From Gammaproteobacteria bacterium (GTDB lineage: Bacteria; Pseudomonadota; Gammaproteobacteria; UBA6186; Azoamicaceae): a DNA stretch of 64,000 bases. The translations under genes and the position numbers were made by a program. Below the pieces are notes generated by a model that saw only the letters and a program-made list of their open reading frames with translations, was not told the origin of the DNA and did no database searches. Below are positions 8,988-17,640 of this stretch, in pieces. The stretch spans positions 23,434 to 87,433 of the forward strand of contig JAUIIV010000005.1 in the NCBI GenBank assembly GCA_030431675.1. Direction: 5' to 3'. How positions within the stretch are numbered: position 1 is the stretch's first letter; each line of letters starts with the position of its first letter.

Positions 8988-9824
8988 ATGACTAACATAG
9001 CTTTTACATATATGGGACACAACTTCTCGCAACAAAGTTGGCATGTATTTGCTGGACTAAATGCAGTAGATAACCCAACTAATGTAGAAAAGGTATTTGC
9101 TAAGTTAAAAAGCTTAGGGATTAGCTGTACGCGGATGGGAGCGTATAAACCTCGAACGCGTCCCAACACATTTCAAGGGCATGGTGAATCTTGCTTACCA
9201 TATGTATTTGCGTTGGCAGCAGATTACGGTATCAAGATTATCGCTATGGAAGTAACACATGAGCGTCAATTAGAAGAAATAGAAAAACACCGCCCTACTT
9301 CAGTTGGTGTTATGTTACAAATTGGTACCCGCAATGCACAAAATTTTGAGTTACTCAAAGCTGTAGGCGCACAACAAAAACACCCGGTACTATTCAAACG
9401 CGGCTATGGGATAACATTGGAAGAATCTTTATCCGCCTGTGAGTATATTACTAGTCATGGCAATTCTAAAGTGATTTTTTGTTTACGAGGTATGAAGTCA
9501 CTGTTTGCCACTCCGCATCGTAACTTTGTAGATTTTGCACATGTACCTGTAATCCATAGACTAACTAACATGCCAGTATGTATTGACCCGTCACACGCGG
9601 TGGGTGCGAGTATAGAAGATATCTTTCATGTAACTGCCCAAGGCACTATTGCTGGAGCCAATATGTTACTGGTGGATATACATCCACAGCCATCAACAGC
9701 GCTGGTAGATGCTGCCCAAGCCATTAGTTTGGACCTATTAGAGAAGTATTTTTATGATGTAGATATCTCGCGCCAAGCTTACGTAAAACGCTCCCAACTA
9801 TTTGGGGTCGCGGTGCCAGCATAA
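8988..9824 (+). CDS. DAHP synthase / KDO8P synthase family protein (type I beta)
   Basis: A 278-residue TIM-barrel enzyme of the family that joins phosphoenolpyruvate to a sugar phosphate: DAHP synthase (first step of aromatic synthesis) or KDO-8-P synthase. Visible motifs are MGAYKPRTRPNTFQGHGE (substrate loop), LFKRGYG, CIDPSHAVG and VDIHPQPSTALVDAAQ. Several normally conserved positions differ. GPCSxE is GLNAVDN, so the metal-binding Cys is Asn; CERG is CLRG; and EVHP is DIHP. The Asn recalls metal-independent KDO8P synthases. No regulatory domain is present. The substrate cannot be told from sequence alone. Confidence 0.8.
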   Translation: MTNIAFTYMGHNFSQQSWHVFAGLNAVDNPTNVEKVFAKLKSLGISCTRMGAYKPRTRPNTFQGHGESCLPYVFALAADYGIKIIAMEVTHERQLEEIEKHRPTSVGVMLQIGTRNAQNFELLKAVGAQQKHPVLFKRGYGITLEESLSACEYITSHGNSKVIFCLRGMKSLFATPHRNFVDFAHVPVIHRLTNMPVCIDPSHAVGASIEDIFHVTAQGTIAGANMLLVDIHPQPSTALVDAAQAISLDLLEKYFYDVDISRQAYVKRSQLFGVAVPA

Positions 9825-9848
9825 CTCCACCTAAATATATTTATTTTT

Positions 9849-9878
9849 TTGACTTTTGTCTTAGTAATAACATACAAT
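9849..9878 (+). promoter_or_regulatory. Promoter for the 9913 gene
   Basis: TTGACT (9849-9854) and TACAAT (9873-9878) are separated by 18 bases. Transcription would start near 9885, leaving a leader of about 28 bases with AGCAGGA before the ATG at 9913. Confidence 0.55.
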
Positions 9879-9912
9879 TTATCCTCATTAGTCTACGTGA
9901 GATAGCAGGATT

Positions 9913-10971
9913 ATGCCTTGGCAAAAAAAGATTGATAAAGATAGCACAACAGTAACCTGTAAATTCTTTGAAGAAGATGAATCATCAGAATTAGAGATAA
10001 ACAGAACCACGGGAGCTGGTGGATTCTATAATAAATTGATTGCCCCATTTCTTGCGCCAAAGCCTGTACCTAAGCCCATGCCACTTATAGACGAGTTTAG
10101 TATAAAAGAATTACCAAATAAATTTTATAAAATTTCTGTAAATACCAAATCACTGCCCGCTTTAGAAGAATGGCTAAACAATGATGAATTTGGCCAACCT
10201 ATCACTAGTATTGAAAAACAAGGTGATTCTGCTAATGTAAGTCTTTGTTCAAACGATAGAGAATACTTGCTAAAATTTATACGGTCATTAATCAGTTTTT
10301 TTGCCCCACTTAAGGAATTAGATAAATCGGCCAATAATTTTATAAGTATACATATGAACGATCATGAGCAAAGTGAATGGGTTCAGTTCAATGCTTCACT
10401 CCCCTTAGCCCAGGTCCTGGAAGCACCTGGGCTTGAACAAGACGAACCAAATGTAAGAAGCTATGCCTGCATATCAAATCGATCTGCAATCAAAGCTGTA
10501 ATCATTTATGGCCCCCATAATAGTCGTCCAGGAACATCGATCGTACACCTTGTATACAAAGATAGAACTACACCCTTTAATATGCTGATAGAATTTCTTA
10601 GGATTTTGCAATTCTCTCAATTTTGTACATTTTGGACAATGTTACCCACTAAGGCTAAGGGAAATGGTGTTGCATTCGAAATACCAAAAAACTGGCTCCA
10701 ACTATTCTTTAGATTAGCAGCAATATATCATCCTTCTTTAGAAAGATTACCAGCAGCACAAGATCCAGAGCCGCAACCATCGGCATTTAGCCAAATGTTA
10801 AGCTCTTTTGCTATTTACGTAAAAAAGACAAATGACGATGCTCAAAAATATGTAAAAGAAAACAAAGCACTAACTGCTAGTGCATGTTTATTAGCCTTTC
10901 TCCTAGCTGCTTACAAAAAACCAGAGATTCAGGAAGCCGCAAGAAAAATTAGAAGCAAACTAAAAATTTAG
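9913..10971 (+). CDS. Hypothetical protein with C-terminal membrane segment
   Basis: A 352-residue protein of no recognised family. It starts with a charged region containing FEEDESSELEIN, then a Pro/Lys stretch (APKPVPKPMP), then about 230 residues of mixed soluble sequence. One hydrophobic helix (about 322-336, TASACLLAFLLAAYKK) is followed by a basic tail (AARKIRSKLKI). The single C-terminal anchor would suit a tail-anchored protein or a secreted effector that enters host membranes, but that is inference. It has its own promoter and converges on rseP, the two stops overlapping by four bases. bamA, the usual neighbour of rseP, is missing here. Confidence 0.7.
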   Translation: MPWQKKIDKDSTTVTCKFFEEDESSELEINRTTGAGGFYNKLIAPFLAPKPVPKPMPLIDEFSIKELPNKFYKISVNTKSLPALEEWLNNDEFGQPITSIEKQGDSANVSLCSNDREYLLKFIRSLISFFAPLKELDKSANNFISIHMNDHEQSEWVQFNASLPLAQVLEAPGLEQDEPNVRSYACISNRSAIKAVIIYGPHNSRPGTSIVHLVYKDRTTPFNMLIEFLRILQFSQFCTFWTMLPTKAKGNGVAFEIPKNWLQLFFRLAAIYHPSLERLPAAQDPEPQPSAFSQMLSSFAIYVKKTNDDAQKYVKENKALTASACLLAFLLAAYKKPEIQEAARKIRSKLKI

Positions 10972-12326
10972 CCCATTACCCGCAATATGTCATTATGCAG
11001 TGCTAGCAACATTATGCCACCAAGCACTGCAAATCCTACAAAGTTTCCGTAACGCATAGCAGTTGTACTCAGTGCTTTTCCGCGCACTAGTTCTATACAT
11101 AGATACAAAAAGTGTCCACCATCAAGAATTGGGATCGGCAGCATATTTAATACTGCCAAGCTAATACTCACCAAGGCCAAGAACCCCAGAAAATGTTCAA
11201 TACCCGAGACAACTGTCTGCCCAGCAAACTGTGCAATTGAGATTGGCCCAGCAATATGTTGGACTGACATTTTGCCAAGGAGCATTTTTTTTAGAAACTG
11301 TAAAGTCAAAACAGTATAATCAATAGTTTTTTCTACTGCCTTAAACATTGCATCTATAGGTCCAAAGCGCTGAGTACGAATCATCTCAGTTGGCCATGGC
11401 ATATTTTTAAATTGCACCCCGATATAACCGATGACATCACCTCCATCAATTACTTTTTTGCTTGGCGTGATCAAGATATCCATAGGGGATTCATTGCGTA
11501 AAACTGTTATTTGTGTAGTTTTATTATACTTATCATGTAATAAAGTCATAAATTGTGAACGACTAGTAATCTTTACGCCATCAAGGCCTATAATAACGTC
11601 ATCTGGCTCTAATCCTGCTTGCTCTGCCGGCAAGCCTGGTAACAATTTACCTACAACTGGAACAATTGGATCAAGTGGCGTGATCCCTAAATCTAGGAGC
11701 ATATTCTGATCATTCTCTGGCTGCCAATGGCTAACATTTAAAGCATGCTCTTGACGAATCCTTTGCTGTGGCCCAACTGTTGCAACACTTATAAAATCTT
11801 GCTCTCCCACTCCACTGAATAGGTTAACAGACACTTCTTCCCATGTTGGCGTGAGCTCACCGTTCACAGCGACTATTTCTTGTCTAGCCTGTAAACCAGC
11901 AATATCAGCAACACTACCTTTAGGCACTTCACCTAACATCGGTACAATACTAGATATACCGATAATAAACATTAGCCAATAGGCAACTACCGCAAATATA
12001 ATATTAAACAATGGCCCAGCTGCAACAATTAACATGCGCGCCCAAATTGGTTGTTGATTAAATTCTTGATGCAAATCACTAGCAGCAACTTTGCCTTCCA
12101 TTACGTCCAGCATTTTTACATAACCACCGAGTGGTATAGCAGAAACTGCGTATGCAGTACCAGTACGATCATGCCAGGTAAGCAATGGTTTACCAAAACC
12201 AATACTAAAGCGTAGTACCTTAACACCCAACAAGCGTGCAAACCAAAAGTGACCAAACTCATGTACAGTGACTAAAATCCCAATCGCCAGTACAAAACCA
12301 AGAATTGAAAACAATATGCTATGCAT
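10968..12326 (-). CDS. rseP: Site-2 protease RseP
   Basis: Inner-membrane zinc metalloprotease that cleaves the anti-sigma factor RseA and remnant signal peptides. 452 residues. The first helix carries the HExxH site as VHEFGHFWFARL, and the C-terminal helices carry NMLPIPILDGGHFLYL (the NxxPxxxLDGG motif). Two PDZ domains lie between, the second with GLPAEQAGLEPDDVIIGLDG. It is the last gene of the long minus-strand cluster, and its ATG overlaps the idi stop. In enterics rseP directly follows cdsA; here five mevalonate-pathway genes separate them. Confidence 0.95.
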   Translation of the reverse strand: MHSILFSILGFVLAIGILVTVHEFGHFWFARLLGVKVLRFSIGFGKPLLTWHDRTGTAYAVSAIPLGGYVKMLDVMEGKVAASDLHQEFNQQPIWARMLIVAAGPLFNIIFAVVAYWLMFIIGISSIVPMLGEVPKGSVADIAGLQARQEIVAVNGELTPTWEEVSVNLFSGVGEQDFISVATVGPQQRIRQEHALNVSHWQPENDQNMLLDLGITPLDPIVPVVGKLLPGLPAEQAGLEPDDVIIGLDGVKITSRSQFMTLLHDKYNKTTQITVLRNESPMDILITPSKKVIDGGDVIGYIGVQFKNMPWPTEMIRTQRFGPIDAMFKAVEKTIDYTVLTLQFLKKMLLGKMSVQHIAGPISIAQFAGQTVVSGIEHFLGFLALVSISLAVLNMLPIPILDGGHFLYLCIELVRGKALSTTAMRYGNFVGFAVLGGIMLLALHNDILRVMG

Positions 12327-12852
12327 TCATAACTTCCTCAGGCCATTTTGTCGTAACCACTTGCAAAGCTAAATTAAGCCACGGAGTATATTGCTGTGGG
12401 GTTAACAGCATTGATGAGATTAAGTCACTTACACTCACCCATCTATAATCTTGCACTTCAATAGGATTGGGTTTAATTTCCTGTCCACTATATCTACCAA
12501 CAAATACATGATCTAGTTCGTGCTCGATTAAACCATTGGTAAAATGAGCTCTATAGATAAAGCTACCCACTTCATGTACGTCACAAGTAAATCCAATCTC
12601 CTCAAGCATACGCCGCCTAGCCGCTTCAGCTACTGTTTCACCATCACGTGGGTGACTACAGCAAGTATTGGTCCAAAGTCCACCACAATGATATTTACTC
12701 TGTTCGCGCTGTTGTAATAACAATCTTTTTTTATCATCGAAAACAAACACAGAAAATGCTCTATGCAGCAAACCTAATTCATGAGCACGGATCTTCTCTT
12801 CTAAACCCAGCTGCTTATCATCTCTATCAACCAACACCACTTGTTCAGACAT
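12319..12852 (-). CDS. idi: Isopentenyl-diphosphate delta-isomerase, type I
   Basis: Interconverts IPP and DMAPP, needed when isoprenoids come from mevalonate, which yields only IPP. 177 residues from the ATG at 12852. Nudix-fold enzyme with the active-site motif TNTCCSHPR (catalytic Cys), the Nudix-like box GETVAEAARRRMLEEIGF and a Tyr/Glu region near IEHELDHVFVG. Its start overlaps the mvaD stop and its end overlaps rseP, so it is translationally coupled in the mevalonate cassette. Confidence 0.93.
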   Translation of the reverse strand: MSEQVVLVDRDDKQLGLEEKIRAHELGLLHRAFSVFVFDDKKRLLLQQREQSKYHCGGLWTNTCCSHPRDGETVAEAARRRMLEEIGFTCDVHEVGSFIYRAHFTNGLIEHELDHVFVGRYSGQEIKPNPIEVQDYRWVSVSDLISSMLLTPQQYTPWLNLALQVVTTKWPEEVMNA

Positions 12853-13861
12853 GTGTTGACTCCTTAACCTTAGCAAATGGTGCTACAACTCGCATCTGGG
12901 CAAATTGCTCTTTAAGCTTTTCTTCATCTTTTTGCAGAAATAGTAATTTTAAATTAGGCCCTGCATCCTGCGTAAAAAATACAGGCAAGCCTTCGGCACG
13001 TAACCGCCATACTTTTTGCATAAGCTCTAGAGTACCACCCTGTGAGTATATGATGGGCGGTGTAGTTGCTAGCATCAATGCATGCATCGCTAAAGAATTT
13101 GCCTCCGCCGTAGTGCCAAGCGCCCAAAAGTCGCGTTGCTCTAGCGCTTCATCAACTACTTTAATTGCTTTGTTAACAGTCTCAGGCCATAACTTATAAT
13201 ATGGACAAGTCTCTACAGTTGCCTGCATCGCATCACGTGAGGAAATACTTTTTTGTTTGCTATCTACTAATAAGATACCTACTCTAAGCTCTGGCCACAC
13301 ATACTCCAAGTCCTCGGCGTAGCTATCCATACCATCTTTAGCAATACCTGCATTCCATAGTACAAACCCATCGTATATAGAACGACAGGCACTACCACTA
13401 CCAAGACGTGCCAATATTGATAAATGGGAATCTGACTGCTCCCAGGCAAACAACTTATCTAAAGCCTTCACCGTAGCTGCAAAACCACAGGCACTAGAAG
13501 CCAAACCAGCAGCAACAGGAATATTGGTATCTGTTTCTATTTTAAATTTAGTATCGGCAGTTGGCCTAAATAAATCAAAAAACTCAATTAACCTTTGATA
13601 GAACAGTGTATTAGTGGATACAGCCTCACCATTTAGCCATATCTCTTCTGTACCACTCAAACTAATCTTAGTGCTAGCACCAAGTTCCCCCATAGATACA
13701 GACAAACTGCTAGTCATAGGCAAATTAAGTTCTATATCTCTTTTCCCCCAATATTTACATAATGCAATATTAGTGGATGCAAATGCACTGGCGGTTTCTA
13801 ACTGTGGTACTCTTTTGTCTTTAATTAAAGTACTTACTACTTTTTCTCTAGTTATATTCAT
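12845..13861 (-). CDS. mvaD: Diphosphomevalonate decarboxylase
   Basis: Last step of the mevalonate pathway: ATP-dependent decarboxylation of mevalonate diphosphate to IPP. 338 residues. Family motifs are NIALCKYWGKRDIELNLPMTSS near the N-terminus (substrate Tyr/Lys), the GHMP ATP loop PVAAGLASSACGFAA, and GSGSACRSIYDGFVLW, which contains the Ser/Arg of the active site. The C-terminal GHMP domain contains FFTQDAGPNLKLL with the catalytic Asp. It overlaps the neighbouring kinase gene by 14 bases. Confidence 0.95.
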   Translation of the reverse strand: MNITREKVVSTLIKDKRVPQLETASAFASTNIALCKYWGKRDIELNLPMTSSLSVSMGELGASTKISLSGTEEIWLNGEAVSTNTLFYQRLIEFFDLFRPTADTKFKIETDTNIPVAAGLASSACGFAATVKALDKLFAWEQSDSHLSILARLGSGSACRSIYDGFVLWNAGIAKDGMDSYAEDLEYVWPELRVGILLVDSKQKSISSRDAMQATVETCPYYKLWPETVNKAIKVVDEALEQRDFWALGTTAEANSLAMHALMLATTPPIIYSQGGTLELMQKVWRLRAEGLPVFFTQDAGPNLKLLFLQKDEEKLKEQFAQMRVVAPFAKVKESTHV

Positions 13862-14777
13862 ATACTAGCCCTTTGTTACTATTTTTGAGATTAAATTGCT
13901 GCATTTTACCTGCAGTAAAAATTTGTTCATTTAGCGTGCCTAACCCTATAACACAGTCGCCCAAACCTGCCCCGGAGATCTTAGCTCCCAAAATCTCGGT
14001 TTGCTCAGCTAGTTTTGTGCTAATAGCATCTAAATTATTATCACTCACGCCTAGTTGCACATGTAATTGATGATGCCTATCAAAAATCTTTCCTACCATA
14101 TGCCAATCACCTTGCTCTATAGCAACTAAGGCATCACTAACACACTCCTGAATCAAAGTATAAATATTCTTAAACTTCTTTGGATCAAGCACCACTTGGG
14201 CGTTAACTTTACTTAACACATCCTTAGTTGGTGTTTTATAACCACAATACACTGCAGTTAAATCAGGCCAGCTAGGTAGCTGCTGGAGAACGCCGCCATC
14301 CATAGCATAATGTAGAGTACCACCATAGGTACTAGCAGCAATATCTGCACCAGAGCCGCCCTGATTTAAACTTTGCGCCAAAGTAAAAATTTGTTCTTTA
14401 GTCATTGGTTTTAGCCAAGCAGCAAGTGCCGCAATAGTAGCAACTGTTACCGCTGCAGAAGATCCAAACCCCAAATTGCTCGCAAAATCTGCATTAATGC
14501 GAACCTCAAACCCACTAGGCAACAAATCTTTAAAGGCAGCTATAGCATGCATTACGTGCGTAAATGGTTGCTGGACTGTAAAATTTTCTATCGCGACATC
14601 TAACGTTCCCAAACGCGTATCATACATTTTGATAAAGTTAGTATCCTTTGGGGTAAGATTTATCTCTAGTCTCTGTGTCACAGCCATTACTATAGCTTCA
14701 TTACCATGCAATACTGCATGCTCGCCCATTAGCATGATACTGCCAGGAACAGATACTTTATATGATTTGCATACCAT
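13848..14777 (-). CDS. GHMP kinase, probable phosphomevalonate kinase
   Basis: A 309-residue GHMP-family kinase. Motifs in order: PGSIMLMGEHAVLHGNEAIV, the ATP loop NLGFGSSAAVTVA, SGADIAASTYGGTLHY, and a C-terminal glycine-rich AKISGAGLGDCVIGL. Position in the mevalonate cassette, next to a second and different GHMP kinase, suggests one is mevalonate kinase and the other phosphomevalonate kinase. I favour phosphomevalonate kinase here, because the neighbour looks more like mevalonate kinase. However, this protein also has the GEHAVL start of mevalonate kinases rather than the GEY/GEW of classical phosphomevalonate kinases, so the roles could be swapped. Confidence 0.7.
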   Translation of the reverse strand: MVCKSYKVSVPGSIMLMGEHAVLHGNEAIVMAVTQRLEINLTPKDTNFIKMYDTRLGTLDVAIENFTVQQPFTHVMHAIAAFKDLLPSGFEVRINADFASNLGFGSSAAVTVATIAALAAWLKPMTKEQIFTLAQSLNQGGSGADIAASTYGGTLHYAMDGGVLQQLPSWPDLTAVYCGYKTPTKDVLSKVNAQVVLDPKKFKNIYTLIQECVSDALVAIEQGDWHMVGKIFDRHHQLHVQLGVSDNNLDAISTKLAEQTEILGAKISGAGLGDCVIGLGTLNEQIFTAGKMQQFNLKNSNKGLVYEYN

Positions 14778-15780
14778 GATTATCTACTTCTACTGTTTGC
14801 ATTTGATACCCATAATTTTCTACAACCGGTAATATATTTTGGCCACCTATTACCAGCACTACCCCAGCATTATCACCATATATAGAGCCAGCACCACATA
14901 CTTTTGCTGCTGCACCAATGTGCTCTAAGTCTCGGATAAAATTTGTGACCCGGCTTGGTACTACTTGAATAGACTCCAACAAGCGTTGATTACGTTGTAC
15001 AGCTTCCTGCAAAGCCTCATTATCTTGGCGTTGTAAAGCACAATCTACCGCATTAGCTACAACCCCAAATTCACGAGCCTTTGCAGCATGCATTATGTCT
15101 GCGACTTTAGTTACGCACTCTCCAGTAGTAGACTGAGGTTTGCCAGTATTGACTATAGTTAACTTCAGATTTGGGAATACGCGTTGCTCGAGTTGTTTGT
15201 CATGTTGATATCGCACGCAACCACCATTAGCAACTAAATGTAAATCTACCCCACTTGATTTACCATGTTGTAAGTCTTCAATTTTTTTAGCCAAGCTTAA
15301 ATACTGTTCGATTTCCCAATCTAGCCCCAGCAAATTACAGAGAGAATATACACTACTTAACACCGCTGCAGCTGAGGACCCCATTCCACATCCTATTGGT
15401 ATCTGTGAGTCTACTGCTATTTCTACTCCACGTTGTAAAGGGACATTTATAACGTCTAGGATGTTGGAGACAGAATACTGTAATAGTTCAAAAGGTTTTT
15501 TGAGCACTGTGCTAATACTAGTATTACCACGTAAGAAATTACCATACTCTTGTTGCAACTTGGATTTTAATTTGCCTAAAGCTTGGAAGGTCAAGGATTT
15601 TGCGTAAGACAAATCTGCAAGCTTAAAATATACGCCTTCACTATCTGCACGCCAACTTGTTGTAGCTTGCGTATAGCAATTCACTGCTACGGCAATAGCA
15701 GGTTGGTTATATAAAACGGCATGCTCACCTGCCAAGATTAATTTTGCTGGAGCACGTGCTGTCAAGCTGGCTGGTTGCAT
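14758..15780 (-). CDS. GHMP kinase, probable mevalonate kinase
   Basis: A 340-residue GHMP kinase with APAKLILAGEHAVLYNQPAIAVAV, the ATP loop PIGCGMGSSAAAVLSS, and LQHGKSSGVDLHLVANGG, where the Ser-Gly-Val-Asp supplies the catalytic Asp typical of mevalonate kinase. The C-terminal loop is AKVCGAGSIYGDNAG. It would phosphorylate mevalonate made by the HMG-CoA reductase encoded immediately upstream, whose 3' end it overlaps by 56 bases. The family is certain; which of the two kinases does which step is not. Confidence 0.75.
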   Translation of the reverse strand: MQPASLTARAPAKLILAGEHAVLYNQPAIAVAVNCYTQATTSWRADSEGVYFKLADLSYAKSLTFQALGKLKSKLQQEYGNFLRGNTSISTVLKKPFELLQYSVSNILDVINVPLQRGVEIAVDSQIPIGCGMGSSAAAVLSSVYSLCNLLGLDWEIEQYLSLAKKIEDLQHGKSSGVDLHLVANGGCVRYQHDKQLEQRVFPNLKLTIVNTGKPQSTTGECVTKVADIMHAAKAREFGVVANAVDCALQRQDNEALQEAVQRNQRLLESIQVVPSRVTNFIRDLEHIGAAAKVCGAGSIYGDNAGVVLVIGGQNILPVVENYGYQMQTVEVDNHGMQII

Positions 15781-16807
15781 TTTTTTTTGATCGCTCCATT
15801 TTTAAATGGGTGCGGATTAATTCCCCAGGATTTGTTTGAGCTGCTAACAAAGATAATTCACCACACAAAACTGTTGATGCAATAATTACTGCCAAACGTC
15901 GCGCATTTGCGCCTGGCTCAGCTGATTGCGTGCAACCCAGCGTAGCCAAATTCTGCTTGGCAAAGTCTGCATCCTTCCCACTACCTACAGTGCCCACAAT
16001 TAAATTAGACAAGGTCACTGAGAAATACAAGTCGCCAGCCCGCTCTTCTGCATGCACTATACCTTGGGAGCCTTCCACAATATTGGCAGCATCTTGTCCC
16101 GTTGCCAAATAAACAGCCAATAGCATATTGGCAAAATGAGCATTAGCGCTGCGTAAACTACCAGCTATAGTTGAGCCTAAAAGGTTTTTCTTAATGTGTA
16201 AGTCTACAATCTGCTCAGGTAAAGTTCTTAACTCTTTATAACAAACCTGCCTAGGTATAAGAATTTCTGCAACCACATTCTTGCCGCGCCCTGCAATAGC
16301 ATTAACTGCAGATACTTTTTTATCAGTACAAAAGTTACCTGATATTGATACATACTTGAGTTGTTTGTAATTATCTAACAACCAACGTAATAAATTGTCT
16401 GCAGCAGCGGTCACCATGTTATGTCCAGAAGCATCGCCGCTATTAATCAACAAACGCACATACAATAAGCTACCTACTATCTGATAATCTAGCTGTTTAA
16501 AACGTGCATAATTGCTTACTCCCGAAACAACTTCCGCAATCTCAGTTTCTCGCTGTTGCAAATCTTGCATTACCGCATATGCGTGCTCTGCAGTTAATGC
16601 ATCAACCACTATTGAGCGAGCCATGCCATCATTGACAATTACTGCTTTAATACCTTGAGTAGCACGTGAGACTCTAGCACCGCGGCTAGTCGAGGGCCAT
16701 AAAGGTGTCTCCAACGTTGCCATAGGCACATATACTTCGCCAGTAAATTCTTGGCTAACTATTTTTACAGGACCAATATTGCGAACAGGAATATCTATAG
16801 TTTTCAT
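15725..16807 (-). CDS. Hydroxymethylglutaryl-CoA reductase, class I-like
   Basis: Reduces HMG-CoA to mevalonate, the committed step. 360 residues. Motifs are MATLETPLWPSTSRGARV (catalytic Glu), INSGDASGHNMVT (the DAMGMN region, here DASGHN), GNFCTDKKVSAVNAIAGRGKNVV (catalytic Lys), AHFANMLLAVYLATGQDAAN (Asp) and GTVGSGK (normally GTVGGGT). CTDKK followed by GRGK is the pattern of the class I (eukaryote/archaea-like, NADPH) enzymes rather than class II. No membrane domain is present. It lies nine bases after cdsA and leads the mevalonate cassette. Confidence 0.88.
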   Translation of the reverse strand: MKTIDIPVRNIGPVKIVSQEFTGEVYVPMATLETPLWPSTSRGARVSRATQGIKAVIVNDGMARSIVVDALTAEHAYAVMQDLQQRETEIAEVVSGVSNYARFKQLDYQIVGSLLYVRLLINSGDASGHNMVTAAADNLLRWLLDNYKQLKYVSISGNFCTDKKVSAVNAIAGRGKNVVAEILIPRQVCYKELRTLPEQIVDLHIKKNLLGSTIAGSLRSANAHFANMLLAVYLATGQDAANIVEGSQGIVHAEERAGDLYFSVTLSNLIVGTVGSGKDADFAKQNLATLGCTQSAEPGANARRLAVIIASTVLCGELSLLAAQTNPGELIRTHLKMERSKKNATSQLDSTCSSKINLGR

Positions 16808-16815
16808 AATTAATT

Positions 16816-17640
16816 CTACATACTCAATATACTTACATTTTGCAGCACTTGCAGACCTAACACATAAATAGGAAATGCTGCCAACATACTATCTAGGCGA
16901 TCATACATTCCACCATGCCCAGGAATTAATGCACCACTATCTTTGTAATCATAAACTCGTTTCAACATGCTCTCGACTAAATCGCCTAATACAGCAGCTA
17001 ATACAGTTGCAAGTCCTAACCATAATAAATACACCAATGGCAAAGCAGGCTTAAATATCCAATAAAATAAAGCGCTCATAGCAAGACCAGTTAATATTGC
17101 GCCATAAAAACCTGCTATAGTTTTGCCAGGGCTGACCTGGGGTATTAACTTTGTTTTACCAAATAATTTACCAGCACAATAAGCACCAATATCTGCACCC
17201 CAAACCAATAAACAACCCAATAATACCCAAACTGGGCCTGTAGGTCCCTGCTTATGCAATTGATTAAAAGCTACCCATGCTGGAATAAACATAATTAAAC
17301 CAACTAAAGGCTGTAAAAACAGCGCCTTCCAAATCTGTTTGCCTTTAGGAAAATACAATACACCGATAAACGCTATTGCCCACCAGCAGAGTGACAACCA
17401 ATACATCCAAGAGATGCTAAAGCCAGCACTAAACAAACTGTACGCAATAGCTACAAAAGCCGCCAAAAGTACTAAGCGGGCAATACTACTCACTTTGACT
17501 GTCATCTGAATCCATTCCCATGCAGCGCAGCCAAAGACTACTCCACTTGCAAAAGCCATATAGCCAGTATCCATCTTGAGAATACCTAGCACTACCAAAG
17601 GAATTAAGACAATTGCTGAAATCAAACGTAATTTAAACAT
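16816..17640 (-). CDS. cdsA: Phosphatidate cytidylyltransferase CdsA
   Basis: Makes CDP-diacylglycerol from CTP and phosphatidic acid, feeding all phospholipids. 274 residues, about eight membrane helices. The family signature is near the C-terminus as KDSGALIPGHGGMYDRLDSMLA, preceded by GDLVESMLKR. Its start overlaps the uppS stop by eight bases, the common uppS-cdsA arrangement. Confidence 0.95.
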   Translation of the reverse strand: MFKLRLISAIVLIPLVVLGILKMDTGYMAFASGVVFGCAAWEWIQMTVKVSSIARLVLLAAFVAIAYSLFSAGFSISWMYWLSLCWWAIAFIGVLYFPKGKQIWKALFLQPLVGLIMFIPAWVAFNQLHKQGPTGPVWVLLGCLLVWGADIGAYCAGKLFGKTKLIPQVSPGKTIAGFYGAILTGLAMSALFYWIFKPALPLVYLLWLGLATVLAAVLGDLVESMLKRVYDYKDSGALIPGHGGMYDRLDSMLAAFPIYVLGLQVLQNVSILSM

